The notes under the pieces: model-generated | What the model was told of the DNA's origin: nothing | Database searches by the model: none | Seen by the model: only the letters and a program-made list of their open reading frames with translations | Program-made: the position numbers and the translations under genes | Shown here: positions 1-9,400 of the stretch, piece after piece | Layout: the number at the start of each line of letters is the position of its first letter | Position numbering within the stretch: position 1 is the first letter of the stretch | Virus record (IMG/VR): IMGVR_UViG_3300008110_000568 | Location: 1 to 40,312 of that record | Direction: 5' to 3' (one strand) | DNA: 40,312 nucleotides | Source: a virus

Positions 1-1239
1 GATGCAGGTAGTCTTATACAGGTTTCTGCCGCTAGCACAACTACAATAACTCTGCCTCTTAATTCATCTGTATCGTTAGCAGTTGGAACTAGGGTAGATA
101 TTAGTCAGGCTAGTACCGGGCCAGTAATAGTAGTAGGAGCAGGGGGTGTTACCATACAAGTTCCAGCAGGACAAGGATCTTTCTTATCTAATATATATGC
201 AGTCGGTACATGTGTAAAGGTAGCTACAGATACATGGACTTGGTATGGACCTGCCGGAACTGGTTACACTGGTTCATTAGGCTATACTGGTAGCAAAGGC
301 GTTGACGGTGTTGCAGGGTATACCGGATCAAGGGGAATCCCGGGTGAATTCGCTGGCGTAGGTTATACCGGTAGTTCGGGCAGCGGAGGAGGAGGATACG
401 ATGTCCCAGCATCTAGTACTGGATACTTTGCACTACCGGTAGGTACGACCGCACAACGAACAGCGATAGTTTCAACTGCTACAGGTGCTACTAGGATTAA
501 CAGTGATACTGGATTTATGGAAGTATATTACAATTCAATTTGGAATAATACTCTTATTAATTTTTCGGCAGGAACAACTCAAGCAAATCCTGCAACATCA
601 GCAGCAGCAATCAAAGCAGCCACAGGCACGACCACTGACGGATTTTATTGGATAAATTTGCCCTCTGTAGGATCAACTTATGTATACTGTGATATGAATA
701 CCAACGGTGGTGGTTGGATGTTGGCTGCAAAAATTTATAATGATACAAGTAAATTTAATGGTTATAGTTCAACTGATTGGACAACAGTTAGTGTATTCAA
801 TGCCGCACAAGGACCAACGTATGCAGGCCATATAAAAACTGATGTGTATAATTATTGGCCGGCCGCTACTGGGCAAAGATTATGTATAGGGACTGTTGCA
901 AATAATTTATACGAATCTTGGACTGGATATAGTATGTATGGACTGTTAAATGCAACTACACAAAATTCACAAAATTCTAGAGCTCAATGGTTAGCATGGT
1001 GCGAAGCAGGTGGGGGTACAGCAGCCTCTAACTTTGGCGCACAACCTAATTGCAACCAGGCAGGCACTAATAAGAATTATAGTTATAATGCCAGAATAGG
1101 AATTTCAATGAACAACGAAGGCGACTGTGCCACTAATGATAGCTGTATGGGCTTTGGCGGAAACTTTGGACCTTGTGGATGGTATACGTGGACTCCCACT
1201 GCATCCGGGTTAATGGTTGGATGGATTTGGGTAAAATAA
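1..1239 (+). CDS. Tail fibre with collagen-like repeats and C-terminal fibrinogen/intelectin-like domain (5' partial)
   Basis: The reading frame is open from base 1, so the gene starts upstream and 412 residues are visible. Residues about 84-128 carry collagen-like GYTGS/GxxG repeats, common in phage fibres as trimeric shafts. A short region around residues 135-180 resembles phage tail repeats (GATRINSDTGFMEVYYN). From about residue 205 the protein resembles fibrinogen C-terminal and intelectin lectin domains: DGFYWIN, then VYCDMNTNGGGW, then a cysteine-rich end with CMGFGGNFGPCGW. These domains bind sugars or acetyl groups in animals, so this is probably the receptor-binding tip. The methionine at 517 is internal and is not the real start. 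The next gene begins 2 nt after the stop codon. Confidence 0.8.
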   Translation, partial: DAGSLIQVSAASTTTITLPLNSSVSLAVGTRVDISQASTGPVIVVGAGGVTIQVPAGQGSFLSNIYAVGTCVKVATDTWTWYGPAGTGYTGSLGYTGSKGVDGVAGYTGSRGIPGEFAGVGYTGSSGSGGGGYDVPASSTGYFALPVGTTAQRTAIVSTATGATRINSDTGFMEVYYNSIWNNTLINFSAGTTQANPATSAAAIKAATGTTTDGFYWINLPSVGSTYVYCDMNTNGGGWMLAAKIYNDTSKFNGYSSTDWTTVSVFNAAQGPTYAGHIKTDVYNYWPAATGQRLCIGTVANNLYESWTGYSMYGLLNATTQNSQNSRAQWLAWCEAGGGTAASNFGAQPNCNQAGTNKNYSYNARIGISMNNEGDCATNDSCMGFGGNFGPCGWYTWTPTASGLMVGWIWVK

Positions 1240-1240
1240 T

Positions 1241-1567
1241 ATGACAACAGAACGCAAACAATATCCGGTAGATTATACCGCAGTTTCAATGGAGCAGACT
1301 CAAGAAGAACAAGCATACGATATGCGTATTGACGAGAAAGTGTTGGCCGGAGAATTACATCCTAGATTCGTCCGTTGGTACACTGAAGATCCTAGAAATG
1401 ACGAACCCGTTGATAACGGTAATGTATCTAAAATTAGATATCGCACTTGCAAACTATGCCCCATGTTCGACCCCAATTTAAAAGTATGTGACGAGTGCGG
1501 ATGTTTTATGCCAATTAAAGTACAATTTAAAATATTTACTTGTCCATTAGACAAGTGGCCCAAGTAA
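1241..1567 (+). CDS. Small zinc-binding phage protein (DUF6171-like C-terminus)
   Basis: This 108-residue protein starts just after the fibre gene. Its C-terminal half has the pattern CKLCPMF...CDECGCFMPIK...CPLDKW. The paired cysteines, the CGC and the terminal CP.xKW resemble the DUF6171 family of small phage proteins, which probably bind one zinc ion. The N-terminal half contains HPRFVRWYTEDPRND. The function is unknown. Its position inside the fibre cluster suggests a tail-assembly or virion accessory role, but that is inferred only from neighbours. Confidence 0.65.
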   Translation: MTTERKQYPVDYTAVSMEQTQEEQAYDMRIDEKVLAGELHPRFVRWYTEDPRNDEPVDNGNVSKIRYRTCKLCPMFDPNLKVCDECGCFMPIKVQFKIFTCPLDKWPK

Positions 1568-1588
1568 CATAATACGGAATTTAAACCC

Positions 1589-1596
1589 AATAAATA
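1589..1596 (+). promoter_or_regulatory. T4-type late promoter motif
   Basis: The sequence CAATAAATACT contains the TAAATA core of T4 late promoters. It lies about 27 nt upstream of the glycine-rich gene at 1623, which has its own Shine-Dalgarno (GAGG). Confidence 0.45.
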
Positions 1597-1622
1597 CTGT
1601 ATGTTAATAAGAAAGAGGAATT

Positions 1623-1970
1623 ATGCCATTTGATCTAGGAGTTTTTGCGTCAGGTCTTATACAGACAATGCCACAGTATCCAATTGTGGGCGGAGGCGTT
1701 ATTGTTGACGCCAACGGATATCGTCATCATATTTTTACCGCTACATCTACTTTTCAAATTATAAGAAATGCTCTGGATCCTACAAGACGCTTTGACATGC
1801 TTGTTGTAGCAGGCGGTGGTGGTAGCGGCCCAGGTGCTGGTACTACTGTTACAGGAGCAGCAAGGATCACCGGTTGGCGGGGCTGGCCAAGCCGGAGGGA
1901 GTGGTGGTGGTGGTGGAAGCCCGGGAGTATATATGAACGCGGGTTCAGTTGGAGGTTTAGCAACTGGTAG
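1623..1970 (+). CDS. Glycine-rich tail protein, N-terminal part (frameshifted at about 1863)
   Basis: The start at 1623 follows an AGAGGAATT ribosome binding site. The first ~80 residues (MPFDLGVFASGLIQTMPQYP..., then FDMLVVAGGGGSGPGAG) match the layout of the other glycine-rich tail protein at 2868. After the codons for TGAA at about 1862 this frame turns into implausible residues rich in Trp and Arg and stops at 1970. The glycine-rich continuation is in the next frame from 1864. A single extra base in CAAGGATC (about 1861-1868) would explain this. It could be a real mutation, an assembly error or a +1 frameshift. The product is probably a tail-fibre tip or adhesin-like virion protein. Confidence 0.6.
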   Translation: MPFDLGVFASGLIQTMPQYPIVGGGVIVDANGYRHHIFTATSTFQIIRNALDPTRRFDMLVVAGGGGSGPGAGTTVTGAARITGWRGWPSRREWWWWWKPGSIYERGFSWRFSNW

Positions 1971-2406
1971 TCCCGCTGAAGGTGTTGCCGGCACCTACGG
2001 AAATCCAGGAAGTGGCAGTTTTACATTTAACTGGACATTTGGTGGTGGAGGTGGGGGTTCCGGCGACTGGGCGATGGGTCCAAAAAGTGGACCATATACT
2101 ACTCAGGGTGGATCTGGGGGAACAGGAACATATTTTGCAAAATATGTAGGATTGCCCTTTGGTGATCCTGTGTATCCAGGTCATTATGCCAGTGGGGGAA
2201 GTGCTCTGAGCGATTCTGGCTTCAATTGGAATAGGTCTCCACAGCGCAAACCAGGTGGCGGCGGTAGTGTATATGATGGTAGAGGTTGGCCCGGCACAGG
2301 TGGAGGGGGCGGAGGTGCCCCAGGTGGATCTCCTACAGGCTCTCTCAATCTTAATACAGGAACGGGCGGTGGTGGCGTTATTATTCTTTCATATCCTTTC
2401 CCATAA
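1816..2406 (+). CDS. Glycine-rich tail protein, C-terminal part (continuation after frameshift)
   Basis: The glycine-rich reading resumes at about 1864 (GSPVGGAGQAGGSGGGGG) and runs to the stop at 2406, ending VIILSYPFP. The 2868 protein ends in the same style (GIVMIRYRIR). The ATG at 1816 lies in the wrong frame for the protein family, and the first ~16 residues from it look like a shadow of the upstream frame. I therefore read this as the C-terminal two thirds of the gene that starts at 1623. Together they would give a protein of about 260 residues. Polyglycine loops of this kind form the sandwich-like tips of some tail fibres. Confidence 0.6.
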   Translation: MVVAAQVLVLLLQEQQGSPVGGAGQAGGSGGGGGSPGVYMNAGSVGGLATGSPAEGVAGTYGNPGSGSFTFNWTFGGGGGGSGDWAMGPKSGPYTTQGGSGGTGTYFAKYVGLPFGDPVYPGHYASGGSALSDSGFNWNRSPQRKPGGGGSVYDGRGWPGTGGGGGGAPGGSPTGSLNLNTGTGGGGVIILSYPFP

Positions 2407-2420
2407 TTGGAGTTTTATTA

Positions 2421-2858
2421 ATGAGTCATTTTGCTGAAATAGATGAAAATAACATTGTTTTAAGAGTTCTTATAGTTGAACAAGAATTTATTGATACTGG
2501 ATTGTTAGGCGACCCTGCTAGATGGATAAAAACTAGTTATAATACAAATGCAGGAGTACATCTAGATGGAGGAGTACCACTTCGTAAAAATTTTGCAGGT
2601 GAAGGTTATACCTATGATCCGGTAAGAGATGCGTTTATACCTCCAAAGCCTTTTCCTAGTTTTGTACTTAACGAAGAAACTTGTCAATGGGAGTCTACTG
2701 TGCCTCGTCCAGATGACGTTGCAGATGAATATTGGCATTGGTGGAGTGAAGATGACATGGAATGGAAAAAAGTTGTGTACCTTAAATATCAATACGATGA
2801 AAATGGTAATCCCGTGTTTGACGCAAACGGCGATCCTACTCCTATAAACAATACATGA
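2421..2858 (+). CDS. Conserved phage tail-associated protein (MSHFAEID family)
   Basis: This 145-residue protein has a GGAG Shine-Dalgarno 8 nt upstream. The start MSHFAEIDENNIVLRVLIVEQ and the motifs GDPARWIKTSYN, GVPLRKNFAG and YTYDPVRDAFIPPKPFPSF are characteristic of a small protein found beside tail-fibre genes in many aquatic T4-like phages. Acidic, Trp-rich stretches follow (DEYWHWWSEDD). Its role is not established. Recurrent linkage to fibres suggests a structural or chaperone role at the tail. Confidence 0.7.
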   Translation: MSHFAEIDENNIVLRVLIVEQEFIDTGLLGDPARWIKTSYNTNAGVHLDGGVPLRKNFAGEGYTYDPVRDAFIPPKPFPSFVLNEETCQWESTVPRPDDVADEYWHWWSEDDMEWKKVVYLKYQYDENGNPVFDANGDPTPINNT

Positions 2859-2867
2859 TTAATACAA

Positions 2868-3824
2868 ATGGCAGCAACTAGTTTATTGGGCGTAGTACAA
2901 AGGCAAAAATTTATCCGGCCAACTATAGCAACTGGAGGTACTATAACCTATTATACAGATACATCAACTAACGAATTATATCAAATACATACTTTCACTG
3001 TTGGTGGAAATTTCGCTGTGACAACTGGCGGAATAATGATGGAATACCTTGTTGTTGGTGGTGGGGGTGGTGCTGGTTACACATACACAGGTTCAACGTT
3101 TGGGGGCGGCGGTGGTGCTGGTAGTGTTATTGTAGGTTCTAAATATATATATACCGCAACAACTTATACAGTTTCAATTGGCGGTGGCGGCGCATCGGCC
3201 TCAAGTGGCGGGTCTAACGGAAATTCTACTAGTATAATAGGTACTGGACTTGCTCTTAACGCGGCCGGTGGTGGGGCTGGCGGTGGCACAAATTCAACAC
3301 AATCTACTAATATCCAGGCAAATTCCGGTGGGTCGGGCGGAGGTGGTAGAGGAGGTTACAACGCTACTGATGGTGCTCTAACACCTTTAAATTCAGGTGG
3401 TCTTGGTATAAGTGAGGTTGAAATATATGCTAACGCCGGCGGCGACGGTAGAGCAAGATTTAGATCAGGCGGAGGTGGTGGTGCTGGTTCAGCTGGACAG
3501 CCTGGTTATCCAATAACTCCAACAAGTTCGTGGGGCGGGGATGGTATAAATTGCTTATTTACGGGGACTAGTTACTGGGTTGGTGGAGGTGGAGGTGGAG
3601 TGCAAGTTGGCACCATTAGTTCGCCATATATTGCCGGTGCTACAGCGGGACAAGGCGGACAAGGCGGTGGCGGCCCCGGTGGAGTAGGTGTTGTTGGTAT
3701 AGCAGGTACCCTACGTACCGGCGGTGGTGGTGGCGCCGCGTTTGGATCACCTGCGGTGCCAGGAAATTCCCCAGGTGGAGCAGGTGGCGGTGGCATAGTA
3801 ATGATACGCTATAGAATACGCTAA
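2868..3824 (+). CDS. Glycine-rich tail fibre/adhesin protein
   Basis: This 318-residue protein has an N-terminal beta-rich segment (residues 1-60, ending MMEYLVVGGGGGAG). It then has long polyglycine tracts separated by short polar segments, and ends GGIVMIRYRIR. The design matches the frameshifted protein at 1623-2406, so the two are paralogues. Such glycine-rich domains occur at the distal end of tail fibres and evolve quickly with receptor specificity. No obvious Shine-Dalgarno precedes the ATG. Confidence 0.7.
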   Translation: MAATSLLGVVQRQKFIRPTIATGGTITYYTDTSTNELYQIHTFTVGGNFAVTTGGIMMEYLVVGGGGGAGYTYTGSTFGGGGGAGSVIVGSKYIYTATTYTVSIGGGGASASSGGSNGNSTSIIGTGLALNAAGGGAGGGTNSTQSTNIQANSGGSGGGGRGGYNATDGALTPLNSGGLGISEVEIYANAGGDGRARFRSGGGGGAGSAGQPGYPITPTSSWGGDGINCLFTGTSYWVGGGGGGVQVGTISSPYIAGATAGQGGQGGGGPGGVGVVGIAGTLRTGGGGGAAFGSPAVPGNSPGGAGGGGIVMIRYRIR

Positions 3825-3827
3825 ATA
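3822..3827 (+). promoter_or_regulatory. Late promoter motif, leaderless arrangement
   Basis: TAAATA overlaps the stop of the upstream gene and ends 7 nt before the ATG at 3835, which has no Shine-Dalgarno. By T4 spacing, transcription would start about 2 nt before the ATG. Confidence 0.5.
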
Positions 3828-3834
3828 TTACACT

Positions 3835-4215
3835 ATGCGAGCCAACGAAATAATAAGAAATGTACTCAATCTATTAGACCAAATAGATTGTCAACAAAAT
3901 CAGCCAGCACAAATTGCTATTACAGGCCATATAGTTGCTGAACCGATGCAACTACCAGAAGTTCCTAGAGAAGAACCTGTTGGTCCCGAGATTGAATATG
4001 ACGACGAACATCGTCGTTTTAAGCAAATAATGGATATTCTAGCAACTAAAGATAGAAACACCATGTATAGCAACAGTCCTAACGAAATGATTTCAAATCC
4101 ATCTAGTGTTACTACTGATGCAGGTGGTGGATGGAATGGTCCAAAACACCCTAGCGATATACGAGCAGATTCTATTTCTATGTATCCTAATTATCAGTCA
4201 AAACCGGGGGTGTAA
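3835..4215 (+). CDS. Hypothetical virion-region protein
   Basis: This 126-residue protein is not recognised. The N-terminus (MRANEIIRNVLNLLDQID) looks helical. The middle is acidic and proline-rich, and the C-terminal half is polar with GGGWNGPKHPSDIRADSISMYPNY. The start codon lacks a Shine-Dalgarno and sits directly after a TAAATA late promoter core. Its place between tail genes suggests a virion or assembly protein expressed late. Confidence 0.6.
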   Translation: MRANEIIRNVLNLLDQIDCQQNQPAQIAITGHIVAEPMQLPEVPREEPVGPEIEYDDEHRRFKQIMDILATKDRNTMYSNSPNEMISNPSSVTTDAGGGWNGPKHPSDIRADSISMYPNYQSKPGV

Positions 4216-4218
4216 AAA

Positions 4219-4653
4219 ATGGCCACCGTTTATTACTATGGATTATTAGGAACAAGAAATAGTGCTACAGTTACCTTATCTAGCGTAACATTTAATAGTC
4301 TTATTACAACAATAAGCACTGCTGAAGGACTTTCGTCAGGTTATTATGCGGCTAGCCTAGAAACAAATCCTAGAATCAATAGTGTTACCAGCGGAACAAC
4401 TACATTCAGTGTACTAGGAATTGCAGACAATTCTACAATAATCTGCACTCCTTTACAAACTGGCACTAAAGAAGCAAGACAAATACAAAAATTAACTATT
4501 GCTCAGGCCAAAAGAAAAAGCATAGGCAATACTTCTACAAATTATTATAGAATTTACAACACATTTGATAGAGATCTATTAGCGGCAAAATATGTAGGCA
4601 ATACTGCTACAAATATTAGTAATACATTGACAAATCATAGACCTTGGAATTAA
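4219..4653 (+). CDS. Hypothetical virion protein
   Basis: This 144-residue protein starts 3 nt after the upstream stop. It is rich in Ser, Thr and Asn with alternating hydrophobic residues (SATVTLSSVTFNSLITTIS), as in beta-rich phage structural proteins. A basic stretch (QKLTIAQAKRKS) follows, and the end is NTLTNHRPWN. No family is recognised. Its position upstream of the large structural gene at 4657 supports a virion role. Confidence 0.55.
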   Translation: MATVYYYGLLGTRNSATVTLSSVTFNSLITTISTAEGLSSGYYAASLETNPRINSVTSGTTTFSVLGIADNSTIICTPLQTGTKEARQIQKLTIAQAKRKSIGNTSTNYYRIYNTFDRDLLAAKYVGNTATNISNTLTNHRPWN

Positions 4654-4656
4654 TAA

Positions 4657-5964
4657 ATGGCTGTTGACCGTTATCAAAATAGCACTAATTATGTACATCC
4701 TCAGGAGAGCAATCTCTTAAATGTTCATAAGGCTATGGACTATAGTGCGGCAGGTGAGCCACTATTACGAGTAAACAATGTAGGTGGAGTCAGTTACAAC
4801 GATGCCGGCAACATATCGGCCAGTATGGATGCGTTTGGCCGTATGCGAGTCAGAAATCCGTTTACCCTGTTCGATGGTGCCCTACGCTATAGAGATGATG
4901 AGTTTAGATGGAATCAAGTAGATACTGGAGCAGGCACAAGTGTATTCCTGCCTAATGAAAGCACCATGTTGATGACAGTGTCAAGCAACGGTGATTCAGC
5001 AGTGAGACAAAGCAAGCAGGTGTTTAGTTATCAGCCTGGCAAGAGTTTGTTGACTATGGCCACTTTTGTTATGAACACCCCCACTGCGGGCCTGCGTCAG
5101 CGTGTGGGATACTTTGGCGCACAAAACGGCATATACTTCGAAGTAGACGGCACTGACATCAATCTTGTGATTAGAAAATACACTAGCGGCACAGTGGACG
5201 ACACTACAGAAAAAATCAGCAGGTCTGCATGGAACGGCGATAGAATGGATGGTCAAGGTGGTCAACACAACATCAGCGGTGTTACTTTAGATGTGACTAA
5301 ATCGCATATCTTTTGGTGCGACGGGTTTGTTATCAACGGACAGTTTATTGTTTGTCATATATTCCATCATGCAAATATATTCAACAAAGTTTATATGACC
5401 ACTGCGTCATTGCCAGTTAGATACGAACTAACCAGCACAGGTGCCACAGGTACTATGCGAGCCATATGTAGCACAGTGATATCAGAAGGTGGCTACAGCA
5501 ATCGCAGTCAGAGTAGGGCAATAGGTACAAGTCTTACTGGAAAGAATCTTACTACAACTGTCTATCGCCCGTTAGTTTGTATTAGACTAAAGTCAGCCAA
5601 CATAGACAGCATTGTGGTGCCAACCAAGTTTGACCTCTACGGGTTACAACTGGCAGCGTTTAGTTATCGAGTAATCTTAAATCCCACACTGACCGATGCC
5701 AACTGGACTTCAGCAGGCGACAACAGTTCAGTAGAGTATGATCTATCAGCTACAGCATTGACTGGCGGCACAGTTATTGATCAAGGCGTTTTTGTAGGAA
5801 CCAACAAAGGCGGCTCAACCAGTGTGAGCGGCAGTGATGTAGATTTCAGCAATCAACTGGGACGCACTATAGCAGGAGTAAGTGACATATGGTGTTTGGC
5901 CGCTATTGCCACAACTAACAACGATGATGCCGTAGCTTCAGTATCTTGGCAGGAGCACGGATAA
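4657..5964 (+). CDS. Conserved phage structural protein
   Basis: This 435-residue protein starts 3 nt after the upstream stop. It contains motifs I associate with a structural protein of aquatic T4-like phages: MDYSAAGEPLLRVNNVGG, FGRMRVRNPFTLFD, and GLRQRVGYFGAQNGIYFEVDG. It appears beta-rich with no transmembrane segments. Codon use is slightly more GC-rich than in the preceding genes, as might suit an abundant product. The exact virion location (tail, fibre or decoration) cannot be set from sequence alone. Confidence 0.65.
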   Translation: MAVDRYQNSTNYVHPQESNLLNVHKAMDYSAAGEPLLRVNNVGGVSYNDAGNISASMDAFGRMRVRNPFTLFDGALRYRDDEFRWNQVDTGAGTSVFLPNESTMLMTVSSNGDSAVRQSKQVFSYQPGKSLLTMATFVMNTPTAGLRQRVGYFGAQNGIYFEVDGTDINLVIRKYTSGTVDDTTEKISRSAWNGDRMDGQGGQHNISGVTLDVTKSHIFWCDGFVINGQFIVCHIFHHANIFNKVYMTTASLPVRYELTSTGATGTMRAICSTVISEGGYSNRSQSRAIGTSLTGKNLTTTVYRPLVCIRLKSANIDSIVVPTKFDLYGLQLAAFSYRVILNPTLTDANWTSAGDNSSVEYDLSATALTGGTVIDQGVFVGTNKGGSTSVSGSDVDFSNQLGRTIAGVSDIWCLAAIATTNNDDAVASVSWQEHG

Positions 5965-5967
5965 ATA
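5961..5967 (+). promoter_or_regulatory. T4-type late promoter motif
   Basis: ATAAATA overlaps the stop of the upstream gene, 20 nt before the nuclease ATG at 5988, which has an AAAGG Shine-Dalgarno. Confidence 0.5.
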
Positions 5968-5987
5968 TTAGCACTTAAAGGTATCCT

Positions 5988-6422
5988 ATGAAAAAATTAT
6001 TAGTATTATTAGCCCTGCTACCAGCATTGGCATTCGCACAAAAAACACCAAAAGGTGCAACATATGACGCACAAATCATCCGAGTAAGTGACGGTGACAC
6101 TATTGTTATCTCTGCACCGTTTTTGCCGGCCCCACTAAAACCAGAATTGGCAGTTCGTATTTTCGGTGTTGATACTCCAGAAAAAGGACACAGAGCACAG
6201 TGTCCACAAGAAGATCAACGAGCACAGTTGGCCAGCAAGTTTACCACACAACTAATCCAACAAGGTGGCAAGATTCAAGTTACCTTATATGCTTGGGACA
6301 AATTTGGTGGCCGTGTACTAGGTGACATTATTGTAAATGGACAAAGTGTTCGTGCAGGATTGATTCAAAATGGTTTAGCACGTGAATACTACGGTGACGC
6401 TAAACAAAGTTGGTGTAATTAA
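5988..6422 (+). CDS. Secreted thermonuclease-like (SNase) nuclease
   Basis: This 144-residue protein begins with a signal peptide (MKKLLVLLALLPALAFA, cleavage likely before Gln18), so it should act in the periplasm or outside the cell. The rest is a staphylococcal-nuclease fold. Visible catalytic and Ca-binding residues include the Asp pair in SDGDT (D35, D37), R57, D62 and E65 in VRIFGVDTPEKG, and R109 in KFGGRVLGD. All key positions are present, so the enzyme should be active on DNA or RNA. An AAAGG ribosome binding site precedes the start, and a strong terminator follows the stop. A secreted nuclease is unusual for a phage and could degrade extracellular or competing phage DNA. Confidence 0.85.
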   Translation: MKKLLVLLALLPALAFAQKTPKGATYDAQIIRVSDGDTIVISAPFLPAPLKPELAVRIFGVDTPEKGHRAQCPQEDQRAQLASKFTTQLIQQGGKIQVTLYAWDKFGGRVLGDIIVNGQSVRAGLIQNGLAREYYGDAKQSWCN

Positions 6423-6437
6423 AATTTTTTACCAAAT

Positions 6438-6464
6438 AAAAAGGAGTCGTTGACTCCTTTTTTT
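6438..6464 (+). terminator. Rho-independent terminator after the nuclease gene
   Basis: AAAAAGGAGTC and GACTCCTTTTT form an 11-bp stem with a GTT loop and a seven-T tail. It closes the upstream transcription unit. Confidence 0.85.
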
Positions 6465-6478
6465 GTCTGTGCTATTAT
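6450..6478 (+). promoter_or_regulatory. Possible sigma-70 promoter overlapping the terminator
   Basis: TTGACT, a 17-nt spacer and TATTAT lie upstream of the glycosyltransferase gene. The -35 box sits inside the terminator stem, so it may be chance. Confidence 0.35.
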
Positions 6479-6486
6479 ATACGTAC

Positions 6487-6493
6487 TTAAATA
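6487..6493 (+). promoter_or_regulatory. Late promoter motif, leaderless arrangement
   Basis: TTAAATA ends 6 nt before the ATG at 6500. No Shine-Dalgarno is present, so a transcript from here would be nearly leaderless. Confidence 0.5.
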
Positions 6494-6499
6494 TATCAT

Positions 6500-9400
6500 A
6501 TGAAACAGACCAAAATTGCAATTATTGATGTTATCGGCTTACCCTACGATGGCACCACATTATACAAAAAGGGTATAGGCGGAAGCGAAAGCAGTATCAT
6601 AAGTGTGGCTAGAGAACTAGTACAACTTGGATTTTCCGTTACAATTTTTAATGATAATAACAAAGAAGGCGCTAGCGAAGGCACATACGACGGTGTTGAA
6701 TATTGTGAAATTCGCCGACTTGCTGAAAGAGAATTTAACTTTGATATTGTTATTAGTCAACGTACTGTAGTTCCTTTTACTCCTCCTCATCTGTATGAAC
6801 AGGTTAAACAGCCTGCTCCTAGAGATCACAATGTAAGTTTATTCCGCCAGGTACAACGTCCCGGGCAATTAAAAATACTTTGGTTGCAAGACACGTTCTG
6901 TTGGGGCGATCATATTCTTGAAGAATTGGTCGTTAAGGGTTATATTAATGAACTGTTTACGTTAAGTGATTGGCATACTGCCTACACTACACATAGCATT
7001 CATGGTCCAAGAAGAAACGTTGAAGTTCTTAAGCGACATATTTTCCAGACTAGAAATGCAATGAATCGTTGGATCCCCTGGGTTGATATCAAGGCTAAAG
7101 ATCCTAACATGTTTGTTTACAATGCATCAGTTACCAAGGGTATGGTGCCATTGCTAGATTATATATGGCCTAGAATTAAAGGTCAGTTGCCCCAGGCCAA
7201 ACTTACTATTGTAGGCGGATACTATCAATTCCCCAACGAGCCATTAAATGATCAGGGCAAACAGTTGATGGAATTTCAACAACGTTACAAAGACGATCCT
7301 ACTGTAATTTTTACAGGTATTATTACACAACCAGAAATTGCTAAAATTGTTGCTAATGCAAGTTACATGATCTATCCTGGGGCATTTCCAGAAACATCTG
7401 GTATTGCTACGTTAGAAGCAATTAACTATAACACTCCTGTGCTAGGAACACGATTTGGCGCTATGGAAGAAACTGCTACAGAAGCGGCAAGTTATATGAT
7501 TGACTATGCTGTAGTACCCAATGGCCTGTTTCCTAATATTGATCCTAATAAACAAGCAGATAAATTTATTAATATGGTGCTACGTGCAGTGCATAATCCA
7601 TATCTGCATCAACAAAAGCAATATGCTTGTAACGCAGTTAAAGATGTAAGCACGTGGGATACTGTGGCGTTACAATGGAAACAACATTTCTACAATAAAC
7701 TTAATTTAGAAATGGATCCCGCAGAACTTGCTCGCGTTCAATGGATTAACTATCGAGTACATAAGGTATTTGGTCGCAGGATAATGAATCCTGAAGAAGT
7801 AATTGTACCCGAAATAACAGTACCAACTTACAAAGAATCCAATAAGGTGAGTCTAGCTATTGTAGACATTCCTGGAATGAGTTATGATGGTGGCACATTA
7901 GACCGTCGAGGTCTTGGTGGTAGTGAAAGTGCAGTTATTCTTGTTGCTAAAGAATTATCTCAACTAGGATTTAATGTTACAGTATTCAACGGCTGTAACG
8001 AAGATGACAGCACACCCGGAGTATATGAGGGTGTAACATACAGACCTATAAGTGATATTGAACACGATAACGCTACATATGATGTGGTAATCAGCTCAAG
8101 AACCATTATGCCGTTTGTCACTGAAGAATTTTACAGTCTTGCAATCAATACAGCACGTCAATATCCGTATGACATGTTTAAACGATTAAGAGAAAATGCA
8201 AAATTTAAAGTGTTCTGGATGCATGATACTTTCAGTTGGGGTGATGATACAATTGAAGACTTAATCACTACTGGTGCTGTTGATGAAATATGGTGTTTGA
8301 GTGATTTTCATACCATGTATGTAATGAATTGTAATCACGGTAGAATGCGTAATTACGAAGTGTTGCGTAACCATATGTGGATTACAAGAAATGGCTTAAG
8401 ACGTTATTTTGACAAGGTTGATCTAGATAAGAAAGATCCTAACTTGTTCTTCTTCAATGCTAATATGAGCAAAGGCTTAAGAACACTGCTACATGGTATT
8501 TGGCCTAGACTTAAAAAACAAATTCCAAAAGCTAGACTTAAAGTTATTGGTGGCTACTATAAATTAGGAGCGGCTTTTAATGAAGAACATGATCAAGAAC
8601 GTAGCTTTAGAGAACTAGTAGGAGATGCAATTAATGATCCTAGTATTGAATTTACTGGAGTTATTAGTCAACAGAGAGTTTCTGAAATTGCGGCAGAATC
8701 TACTTACTTCCTATATCCAGCCGAGTTACCAGAGACTTATGGTATAAGCTGTTTAGAAAGTCTATATGCTAATACTCCGTTGCTTACCTGTCGATTTGGT
8801 GCTTTGGAAGAAACTGCAACTGAACATAGTTATATGATAGACTATGCTATTACTCCAAACGGATTATATCCCCATATTGATCCTAATAAACAAGCAGATG
8901 CATTTGTAAAAATGGTAGTTGATGCTTATAAAGATCCTAAAGAACTTCGTAAGCGACAAATTGCTCTCGATGATATAAAAGATCTTGTAGGATGGGATGT
9001 AACAGCACTACAGTGGAAACATCACCTGTACAGTAAACTAGGTCTGTATGTACAACGAGGCGAATTCCAACGTAGTAATTATTTTGCAGCCAAATACAAC
9101 AAAATTTTTGGAAGAAGAACAACTGGTCCCGAATTATGGACATGCCCAAAAATTAATCCAGAACGTCCTATTGCTATAATAAGTCCTTTCTGGAATGCGG
9201 CTCCTTATATTGCAAAATGTATTGAGAGTGTTGCGGCACAGGATTATGACAATTATGTTCATTACCTTATAGACGATTGTTCTAGTGATGATGGTTTTAG
9301 TGTAGCATTAACTGAAATTAATAAATTACCAGAAAATCTACGCAAAAAGTTTGTGCTGATTAAAAATCACACACGTAATGGTAGTGCAGTTGCCAATCAG

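Noticed and set aside
1816-1863. An independent start for the glycine-rich protein at 1816
   Set aside because: The first ~16 residues are the +1 shadow of the upstream frame, and there is no ribosome binding site.
1650-1994. Minus-strand ORFs opposite the first glycine-rich gene
   Set aside because: They mirror the Gly codons as Pro and conflict with the conserved + strand protein.
3572-3796. Minus-strand proline-rich ORF
   Set aside because: It is the complement of polyglycine codons in the tail gene and has no ribosome binding site.
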